12,026 bases of DNA from an uncultured bacterium. GTDB lineage: Bacteria > CALINM01. The position numbers and the translations under genes are program-made. The DNA lies in contig CALINM010000110.1 of the NCBI GenBank assembly GCA_938045315.1, positions 1 through 12,026 on the forward strand, read 5' to 3'. Below are positions 1 to 6,354 of this stretch, piece after piece. Numbering within the stretch: the first letter of the stretch is position 1; every line of letters starts with the position of its first letter. The notes under the pieces are model-generated. The model was not told the DNA's origin, did no database searches, and worked only from the letters and a program-made list of their open reading frames with translations.

Positions 1-847
1 TACTATTATTGATGGAAAAGCCCTGGCCGCACAGATAAAAGAAGAAATTAAGGCCAAGGCTGAAAGTTTTAGGAAAGAGGGCATTATCCCAAAATTAGCA
101 GTATTACTTGTGGGGGACGATCCTGCATCAGTTTTCTATGCGAGAAGTAAGGTTAAAATGGGAGCTAGTATTGGAATTGATGTGGAACTGATTGAAAAAC
201 CAGCTGACACACCTGAAGGAGAGGTACTTAAAATTATTGAAGAGCTTAATAACAACCCCTATGTTCATGGAATCATGGTTGAACTTCCTTTACCCAAGCA
301 CATAAACAAAGATAGAGTAATGAGCCATATTCATTACTTAAAAGATGTTGATGCAGTTACACCCATGAATAGAGGCTATTTACTGAGTGGGGAAGAAAAA
401 TTAGTACCCGCAACACCTCTTTCATGTATTGAAATTTTAAAAAGGATGAATATTGATATTGTAGGCAAAAGGGTCTGTATTATTGGTAGGGGTGAAACAG
501 TTGGAAAACCACTGGCTATTATGTTAATCAAAAGACATGCCACTATAACAGTATGTCACACAAAAACAAAAGATTTGCCATCCATTTCAAAACAAGCAGA
601 GATCGTTATTGCTGCAGCAGGTAGAGCAAAATTGGTAACTGCTGATATGATTGCTCCTGGTACTGTTGTTATAGATGCGGGTATAAATGAAATTGAACCC
701 GGTAAATATGTGGGCGATGTAGACTTTGACGCAGTCAAAGAGATTGCATCTTACATAACTCCTGTTCCAGGAGGGGTTGGTTCTATGACTACAACATTAA
801 TGATGAATAATGTACTTACAGCTATTGAATTTCAAAAAAAATCATAA
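1..847 (+). CDS. folD: Methylenetetrahydrofolate dehydrogenase / methenyltetrahydrofolate cyclohydrolase FolD, 5' partial
   Basis: FolD oxidises 5,10-methylene-THF to methenyl-THF with NAD(P)+ and hydrolyses it to 10-formyl-THF in the cytoplasm. The reading frame is open from base 2 (first residues TIIDGKALAAQ), so only about 2-4 N-terminal residues are missing; the GTG at 110 lies inside the protein and is not the start. Family marks visible are the YxxxK catalytic signature (Tyr codon 137-139, Lys codon 149-151), KDVDAVTP (Asp codon 350-352, equivalent to E. coli D121), the Rossmann motif GRGETVGKP, and the C-terminal TPVPGGVGSMT. The length of about 284 residues is normal. Two positions are odd: the usual VQLPLP is VELPLP (Glu codon 281-283, at the E. 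coli Q98 position), and the usual DVDG is DVDA. GRG in place of GRS at the nucleotide site also occurs in other FolD subgroups, for example actinobacterial ones. fchA follows 18 bases later, probably in the same transcript. The identification is secure; cofactor preference and relative cyclohydrolase activity are not readable from sequence. Confidence 0.96.
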   Translation, partial: TIIDGKALAAQIKEEIKAKAESFRKEGIIPKLAVLLVGDDPASVFYARSKVKMGASIGIDVELIEKPADTPEGEVLKIIEELNNNPYVHGIMVELPLPKHINKDRVMSHIHYLKDVDAVTPMNRGYLLSGEEKLVPATPLSCIEILKRMNIDIVGKRVCIIGRGETVGKPLAIMLIKRHATITVCHTKTKDLPSISKQAEIVIAAAGRAKLVTADMIAPGTVVIDAGINEIEPGKYVGDVDFDAVKEIASYITPVPGGVGSMTTTLMMNNVLTAIEFQKKS

Positions 848-850
848 ATA

Positions 851-858
851 AAGGAGGT
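851..858 (+). promoter_or_regulatory. Strong Shine-Dalgarno site of fchA
   Basis: AAGGAGGT lies 7 bases before the ATG at 866 and only 3 bases after the folD stop codon. It fixes the fchA start and suggests efficient independent initiation within a folD-fchA transcript. Confidence 0.85.
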
Positions 859-865
859 TTAAAAT

Positions 866-1501
866 ATGAGTTTATATGATAAAACTTTAAATGAATATTT
901 AGAAGTTGCCTCTTCCAGTTCACCAACTCCTGGGGGAGGTAGTGTGTCTGCAGTTGTTGCTACATCTGCAGCAGCCATGGTTTGCATGGTGGCTAATTTG
1001 ACAATTGGAAAAAAGGGATACGAAGAATGCTGGGAGGCAGCAAAAAATATTTTAGAGGATGCAAAAAAATGTATAGACAGCTTAAAGGAGCTAACTGCAA
1101 AAGACATGGAAGCTTTTGAAACTTACATGGCTGCCTTTAAACTTCCTAAAGAAACAGATGAGCAAAAAAAGGCTCGCAAAGAAGCAATACAAAAAGAAGC
1201 AAAAAATGCAACCATAATACCCCTTTCAATAGCAAAAGTATGCCATACAATCTTAGTACTTGCTGAAAAGTTATCTCATTTTGGCAATAAAGGTGCCATA
1301 AGCGATGTTGGTGTTGCTGCTTACATAGCTGAAGGGGCATTAAGAGCCGCTATGTTTTCTGTTGATATTAACCTTCCTACCATAGAGGATGAAAACTTTG
1401 TCAAAGAAGTTACCCAAGAAAGATGTTGTCTTTTTGCAACAGGTGAGGAACTGAAGGAAAAAACAGTCGCAAAAGTAAGAGAAAGAATGTCAAGTCATTA
1501 A
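866..1501 (+). CDS. fchA: Methenyltetrahydrofolate cyclohydrolase / formimino-THF cyclodeaminase family protein
   Basis: This 211-residue protein is a stand-alone member of the cyclodeaminase family (C-terminal domain of mammalian FTCD). Members release ammonia from 5-formimino-THF to give methenyl-THF, or act as methenyl-THF cyclohydrolases in one-carbon pathways, as in acetogens. Visible signatures are the N-terminal TPGGGSVSA glycine turn (residues 21-29), the alanine-rich helix after it (about 30-45), LTAKDMEAF (76-84, with a conserved Asp), and GNKGAISDVGVAA (140-152), which is the family's second hallmark. The protein looks full length. The ATG at 866 is chosen because of the AAGGAGGT just upstream. 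Its place directly after folD suggests it works on the same methenyl/formyl-THF pool. No histidine-degradation gene is visible here, which mildly favours the cyclohydrolase role over histidine catabolism. Which reaction dominates cannot be decided from sequence. Confidence 0.9.
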   Translation: MSLYDKTLNEYLEVASSSSPTPGGGSVSAVVATSAAAMVCMVANLTIGKKGYEECWEAAKNILEDAKKCIDSLKELTAKDMEAFETYMAAFKLPKETDEQKKARKEAIQKEAKNATIIPLSIAKVCHTILVLAEKLSHFGNKGAISDVGVAAYIAEGALRAAMFSVDINLPTIEDENFVKEVTQERCCLFATGEELKEKTVAKVRERMSSH

Positions 1502-1529
1502 AAAAAGAGAGGGGTTACCCCCTCTCTTT
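1501..1529. terminator. Bidirectional intrinsic terminator between fchA and trmJ
   Basis: An 11-bp perfect inverted repeat, AAAGAGAGGGG (1504-1514) and CCCCTCTCTTT (1519-1529), encloses a 4-base loop (1515-1518). Read on the minus strand, the stem is followed by a continuous TTTTTT (complement of 1501-1506), a textbook terminator for trmJ. Read on the plus strand, the T tract is interrupted (TTTCAATCTTTC), so it is probably weaker for fchA. The trmJ stop codon (1515-1517) sits in the loop and its last codons form one arm. Confidence 0.85.
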
Positions 1530-2246
1530 CAATCTTTCTATATACCACTTAGTCTGCTTCAATATTCCTAAGAGAACTCTCAACTCCCTTTCACTTAACT
1601 CAAACCTGTCATAAATAGACCTGAGAGCCTTCATAATTCTTCCAGGATTAATCTTATCCAGAAAACCTATTTCAGTATAAACATCTTCCATTATATTATA
1701 AAGCCTTTCCATATTTTCTTTTGTAGCTATTTTTTTACTTTTCCCTGGTTTTTGATTGTTTAGGCGTTTAAAGATCTCCCATAGCACTATCCCCACCGCA
1801 TGAGACAGATTTAAAGATGAATATTCAGGATTAGCAGGAATGGTAAGGGTATAGGAACACATAGATAATTCTTCATTGGAAAGCCCTCTATCTTCAGGTC
1901 CAAATAAAATACCTACTTTATTTTCTTTTGATAATGTTAAGAGTCTATCTAAATAATCAATGGTTATTAAAGTTGGTGCATCTTTATGAAATTTACCAGT
2001 AGCACCTACAACAACAGATAGATCGCTTATCGCATCTCTAAGATAATCATATTTTTTAGCTTTTTTAATAATATCATATGCATGAACAGACATTTTTTTT
2101 GTTTCGAAAGTATTTAATATACTTCGTTTTGAAACTACCCTTAAGCTTGAGAAGGAAAAGTTTTTCATTACCCTCGCTATAGAACCTACATTACCAGATC
2201 TTTTAGGATAAAGCAGTATTACATAAATATTATTTAATGGGTTCAA
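1515..2246 (-). CDS. trmJ: tRNA (cytidine/uridine-2'-O-)-methyltransferase TrmJ
   Basis: The protein is a SpoU-class (SPOUT, trefoil-knot) enzyme that uses S-adenosylmethionine to methylate the 2'-OH of tRNA position 32. It has 243 residues, normal for TrmJ. Motif 1 is GNVGSIARVMKNF (18-30, with the conserved Asn and Arg). Motif 2 is LFGPEDRGLSNEEL (114-127). Motif 3 is IPANPEYSSLNLSHAV (136-151). The C-terminal extension (about 176-240, including GFLDKINPGRIMKALR) resembles the E. coli TrmJ tail, which separates it from TrmH and RlmB. No ATG lies near the N-terminus; the start is TTG at 2246, preceded by AAAGGA with 6-base spacing and placed 3 bases after the stop of the upstream gene. It is likely translated from the long transcript of the upstream genes. 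The last codons and stop codon lie within the terminator hairpin. Confidence 0.92.
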   Translation of the reverse strand: MNPLNNIYVILLYPKRSGNVGSIARVMKNFSFSSLRVVSKRSILNTFETKKMSVHAYDIIKKAKKYDYLRDAISDLSVVVGATGKFHKDAPTLITIDYLDRLLTLSKENKVGILFGPEDRGLSNEELSMCSYTLTIPANPEYSSLNLSHAVGIVLWEIFKRLNNQKPGKSKKIATKENMERLYNIMEDVYTEIGFLDKINPGRIMKALRSIYDRFELSERELRVLLGILKQTKWYIERLKERG

Positions 2247-2249
2247 GAG

Positions 2250-5200
2250 TTATCCTTTCAAAATTTCCATATAGGGTATTAGTTCAAGATTTGGATTTCC
2301 AGTTTTATCATAAAATAGTGAAATTACAGGCCTGTTGTACACTCTTGCTATTTCTTTAAAAATATAACTTGTTATTGTGCCCGGCATACAAAATGTAGGC
2401 GAAGCATTAACGACAGCCGAAGCATTTTCATTTTCCAAAAATAAAATAGCCCTGCCAATTGTCAAAATTGCTTCTCCATAAAACTCAAAGGGTACATATC
2501 TTGACCCCTTTTCTATAACTTTCTCAATAGATGGCTCATAGATATCCTTGAAATACTTTTTCGCCAATGAGTAAAAGTGATGTTCTCTATCTTTATAATA
2601 CTTATTCTTTATTAAAACCTTGAATATACTTTTTGCCTTATCCAGACCATTTTTATACTTAACCTCGTGTTTTTCTATGAGTTGAGTATAAAAAAACCAT
2701 TCAAGTACTGAGGATATCGCCGCTTCTCCACCCAGTGCCTCGATAGTTCTTATCAAATTATCATTTAGGAATTCGTTGTTACGCACATAAATTTCTCCTA
2801 CAATAGCTATCCTTGGTTTTTTCAAATTTAATGTTTGTACTGCTGAAAAGCTTTTGACCCCTTCTATAAAGCTTCTTTCGTAATCTCCACCATTTTCTAT
2901 ATCTTGCTTAATCCTCATTACAGTTGTTTTGTAAATGTTATCTACTGAACCCTTCTCTCTTTCATAAGGCCTAATTTTTAAAATAATTTTTTTAAGAATG
3001 TCATTCATCAAAACAGCATCAAAGAGTATTTTCTGAAATTTTATTGGAAGTCCACCATAGGCATTCTCCCCTGATGGTGATACAATGCTCACATTAAAAC
3101 CTAACTCTTTTAAAACTATATTCTGTAACAATCCATACTGTCCAAATCTGCATGGACCACTTCCTGATGGCATAAAGTAAGAAACAGAGGGATAATCTTC
3201 ACTATTTTTTAACCTGTATACAATTGCACCAAGGGTAGAATGGAAGGGTGAACATTCGTGACCAATCGAATATTTTAATCCCTCATTAAAACTCTCCTGA
3301 GATTCCTGAAGTACCTCTGAATTAATTCCATATCTCTTAAAAGCAGAAGCAAAAAGCTCTGCACCTATTTTGTCCATTGGGGGTATATAAATTTTGTTTC
3401 CCCTGATTTCAGATTCACTTTCTTTATATACAATAGAACTTAATTTATTATTGTCCCCTGTTTTCAAAAAATTCTTGAAACTTTCAATAGCAGCTTCAAT
3501 TCTTGTAATATACCCTGTTGCTGCGCTGTGGCCATCTAACTGTAAAGATAAGAAAGGTTTCTTTAAACTTTCCATCTCTCTGTAGAAGTAATTGAGGATG
3601 AAAGAGTCGGGACCACAGGAAAAACAGCTCAAATATAGGGGAAAAAGATTTTTAAACTTTTCAACATATTTTAAAGAAGATAGAATTACTTGCCCGTAAT
3701 TCCAGTAAATATGTGGGTATTTATTTGATATAAACTCTTTATCAACAGGTAAATAATCGACTGGAATTGTTTTTATACCATAAGACTCTATGACATTTAT
3801 AAAATTGTGGTTCAAATGTTCATTATACAAGACGTAAGGTCTCCCAAGGACTAAAGCATAAATTCCATCACTGCTAATATTTTCAAGAAACTTGCTGCCC
3901 AGATTTGCCTTATAATTACTTATATTTTGTATTTTTTTCTTAGTATCCTTTAATGCTTTAATTATTTCATCCTCATCCAAATTAATAAATTCCTTTAAAC
4001 TGCCTTTGATTTCGGTAGCTTGATTTTGAATTGATTCGCTATCGAGAATCTTGGGACTTATAAAAGAAGCTTCCTTAAAAATTGTCTTCATTACTGAAGG
4101 TGACGATTGCACGTAAGGACATAAATGACATTGGGATACGTTGCAATTAATTTCATTTCTTAAAAACTGGGGCATAAATATGGGCTTATCTTTCAATAGA
4201 GAAACTGCTCCCATAGCAATTATACAGGGCGCACAGATTTCGTAATGAGCAAATTGCCTGCCCCTAATATATGATTCCTTATCTGGTTTTACAAATATTG
4301 GTTTTATATTAAGATTTTCCAGTAAATTTTTAATAAAATCATGTTTTACGCTATTTCCTAAAATTTCGGGAACGTATACAGACATTCTATAATCTTTATC
4401 TTCTAATTTAAAATTTTCATTTCTGTCCTTTATAAAAACATTGATTTTTTTTATTTTGGGTTTTTTGTCATCATAATCCCTACCACATTTCATACCCCAT
4501 GCTACCACATCTGTTTCTGTTTTTATTATCGAAAGGGAACAATTGTTTTTGCATAGTTCACAGAGTTCTTTTTCAATATGAGTATTCTTATTGCAAAAGT
4601 CCAATCCAATAAAATTATTTGATTTTATTTTATTCTCCCATAGGTACAATGCACAGCCCATAGCTCCAGTTATATGACAATAGGGAGATACAATAATGTT
4701 TTTCTTTAATCTTTGTTCAAAAGAGGCAATCAGAGCTCGATTCCTTGCTGTAGCACCCTGAAAATAAATTTTGTTTCCAATAGTTCTATTACCCACGACC
4801 TTATTTAAATAATTATCTCTTACAGAATGTAAAACTGCTGCTGCTATCTCATTTTTAGGGATTCCTCTTGCAATTAGTAAATCAATATCTTTTTCCATAA
4901 AAACAGTACACCTATCTGATATGGGGGGAGAACTACTTCCTTCTGCAAACTCTGCAAATTCATCAATGGGAATACCTAATTTTTCAGCCTGTTCTTCAAT
5001 GAAAGAACCAGTCCCTGCAGCGCATACATAATTCATCACTGCATGATAAACAATACCATTTTTTAACTGTGTAAACTTTGAATCTTGCCCACCAATTTCG
5101 AATATTGTATCAACCTCTGGATCAATAAATGTTGCAGCTTTCGCATGAGCAGAAATTTCATTTATAATTAAATCAGCACAAATTATCTTACCAATAAGAT

Positions 5201-6320
5201 TCCTGCCAGAACCTGTAGTGGCAACCCCGTTAAATAAAAATTTTACTTTGTTATTTTTCTCAATTTCCAGTAGGGCACTAAAAATTTTTTTAATAGCTCC
5301 TATCGGGTCCGAAGCTGTCTTTCTATAAATTGCTAACATAGGTTCTGCTTTATCATTAATTAAGCATGCTTTGGTGCTCGTTGAGCCTATATCAATGCCC
5401 ATGTAAATCTCGATCTCACAATTAGAGGGCAAATTCCTGTAATAAATTATCTCATTATCATTGTTATCTCGCTGTAACTCATACTGATTAAAATCAGGAT
5501 AATTTTCATTTTTTTTCTTAAGGGGTGGCTCTTTTATATTAAATTTATCTTTTTCAAAGAGCAGGTTTTGTCCATCCCTATAATTTTTTCTTGCTATTCC
5601 ATTATTAGCTAAGTGAAGAATTCCTAAAACTAGAGAATATTCGGGATCATCACATATTATACCCACATCAGAAAATGTATCTTTAAAGGCCTTAAGAAAC
5701 ATTTTATTTTTGAATACCCCACCGGTTAGCAAAATATTTCCTTCCGGTTTTTTTCCTTTGAATAGTGATTGAATTACGTTATTCGCCATGCTAAAACAAA
5801 GGCCTGCTGAAATTTCTTCTTTTGTGTAGCCCTCTTGCTGTAAATGTATTAAATCTGTTTTTGCAAAAACTGAACATCTTGTTGAAATAGCTGGTTTTAC
5901 ATTGGCATGTAGTGCTTTTTCACCTAACTCATCTATAGAATAGCCAAGTCTTTTTGCTTGTAAATCAAGGAAGGAACCAGTACCTGAAGCACATGTAGAA
6001 TTTGCTTCATGACCTAAATAATTACCTTTTTCGTCAAGATTTATTATAAAATAAGAACTTGCACCAACATATATTACATGCCTTATCTCCTTAAAATTTT
6101 TCGCATATTTTGATAATACAAAAAAGGGGTGAAAACCGCCGTACATTAAAGAATTTGTACCCGTTAGATATACCTCATCTATTTTAATATCAAGGCTTTT
6201 TATTATTGATAAAAAATCACCCCTATGGGGTTTGTATAGAACCTTTTCAAAGCTTCCTTTTTCCCACTTACCTACTGTTATATAAACAGAACCTATATCT
6301 ACAGCGTAAAGTCCTTTCAT
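2250..6320 (-). CDS. Large acyl-CoA dehydratase activase-related protein (two BadF/BadG/HgdC-type ATPase modules, DUF2229 and HgdB-like C-terminus)
   Basis: This 1356-residue protein belongs to the long activase-related family found in many anaerobes, whose physiological role is mostly unassigned. In the short relatives (HgdC, BadF/BadG), an ASKHA ATPase carrying a [4Fe-4S] cluster drives ATP-dependent electron transfer to a 2-hydroxyacyl-CoA dehydratase or benzoyl-CoA reductase. Domains: ASKHA module 1 (about 1-245), with DIGS at 8-11 and Cys110 (STCASGTGSF) and Cys149 (STRCSVFAK); a charged linker (about 245-303); ASKHA module 2 (about 304-565), with GIDIGSTSTKA, IGGQDSKF (409-416), Cys433 (YVCAAGTGSF) and Cys471 (SDRCTVFMEK); a Cys-rich segment (C587, C590, C594, C612); a DUF2229-like region (about 625-950) with CAPC (696-699), CNVSQCHLC (726-734) and CFSC (899-902); and an HgdB-like C-terminal part with HECSPFH (1021-1027), GPCRFGQYG (1055-1063) and PTFCMPG (1308-1314). 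There is no signal peptide, so it is cytoplasmic. The start is the ATG at 6320; no Shine-Dalgarno site is visible. No canonical dehydratase subunits lie nearby. Family assignment is secure; the substrate is unknown. Confidence 0.9.
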   Translation of the reverse strand: MKGLYAVDIGSVYITVGKWEKGSFEKVLYKPHRGDFLSIIKSLDIKIDEVYLTGTNSLMYGGFHPFFVLSKYAKNFKEIRHVIYVGASSYFIINLDEKGNYLGHEANSTCASGTGSFLDLQAKRLGYSIDELGEKALHANVKPAISTRCSVFAKTDLIHLQQEGYTKEEISAGLCFSMANNVIQSLFKGKKPEGNILLTGGVFKNKMFLKAFKDTFSDVGIICDDPEYSLVLGILHLANNGIARKNYRDGQNLLFEKDKFNIKEPPLKKKNENYPDFNQYELQRDNNDNEIIYYRNLPSNCEIEIYMGIDIGSTSTKACLINDKAEPMLAIYRKTASDPIGAIKKIFSALLEIEKNNKVKFLFNGVATTGSGRNLIGKIICADLIINEISAHAKAATFIDPEVDTIFEIGGQDSKFTQLKNGIVYHAVMNYVCAAGTGSFIEEQAEKLGIPIDEFAEFAEGSSSPPISDRCTVFMEKDIDLLIARGIPKNEIAAAVLHSVRDNYLNKVVGNRTIGNKIYFQGATARNRALIASFEQRLKKNIIVSPYCHITGAMGCALYLWENKIKSNNFIGLDFCNKNTHIEKELCELCKNNCSLSIIKTETDVVAWGMKCGRDYDDKKPKIKKINVFIKDRNENFKLEDKDYRMSVYVPEILGNSVKHDFIKNLLENLNIKPIFVKPDKESYIRGRQFAHYEICAPCIIAMGAVSLLKDKPIFMPQFLRNEINCNVSQCHLCPYVQSSPSVMKTIFKEASFISPKILDSESIQNQATEIKGSLKEFINLDEDEIIKALKDTKKKIQNISNYKANLGSKFLENISSDGIYALVLGRPYVLYNEHLNHNFINVIESYGIKTIPVDYLPVDKEFISNKYPHIYWNYGQVILSSLKYVEKFKNLFPLYLSCFSCGPDSFILNYFYREMESLKKPFLSLQLDGHSAATGYITRIEAAIESFKNFLKTGDNNKLSSIVYKESESEIRGNKIYIPPMDKIGAELFASAFKRYGINSEVLQESQESFNEGLKYSIGHECSPFHSTLGAIVYRLKNSEDYPSVSYFMPSGSGPCRFGQYGLLQNIVLKELGFNVSIVSPSGENAYGGLPIKFQKILFDAVLMNDILKKIILKIRPYEREKGSVDNIYKTTVMRIKQDIENGGDYERSFIEGVKSFSAVQTLNLKKPRIAIVGEIYVRNNEFLNDNLIRTIEALGGEAAISSVLEWFFYTQLIEKHEVKYKNGLDKAKSIFKVLIKNKYYKDREHHFYSLAKKYFKDIYEPSIEKVIEKGSRYVPFEFYGEAILTIGRAILFLENENASAVVNASPTFCMPGTITSYIFKEIARVYNRPVISLFYDKTGNPNLELIPYMEILKG
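2253..2258 (-). promoter_or_regulatory. Shine-Dalgarno site deciding a TTG start for trmJ
   Basis: On the minus strand AAAGGA precedes TTG (2246-2244) by 6 bases and overlaps the end of the upstream coding region. The first in-frame ATG would remove the first 26 residues, including most of SPOUT motif 1, so the TTG start is strongly favoured. Confidence 0.75.
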
Positions 6321-6354
6321 AATAATAATATTTTACAAAAAATAAAAAAATGTT

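Noticed and set aside
110-112. GTG as the start of folD
   Set aside because: The frame stays open to base 2 and encodes the conserved N-terminal strand and helix of FolD (IIDGKALAAQ and PKLAVLLVG), so the GTG is an internal valine.
556-738. Open frame on the minus strand inside folD
   Set aside because: It lies wholly opposite a well-conserved FolD region, has no ribosome-binding site and resembles no known protein.
859-1340. Two open frames on the minus strand opposite fchA (859-1107 and 1146-1340)
   Set aside because: They are antisense shadows of a conserved gene with low-complexity, unnatural composition and no initiation signals.
3394-3585. Open frame on the plus strand opposite the activase gene
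   Set aside because: It is antisense to a continuous, conserved coding region and has no ribosome-binding site or recognisable motif.
2250-6320. Tandem ASKHA modules as an assembly duplication or a fused pair of genes
   Set aside because: The two modules differ strongly in sequence and motif content, and this domain order is known for the long activase-related family, so it is a genuine single gene.
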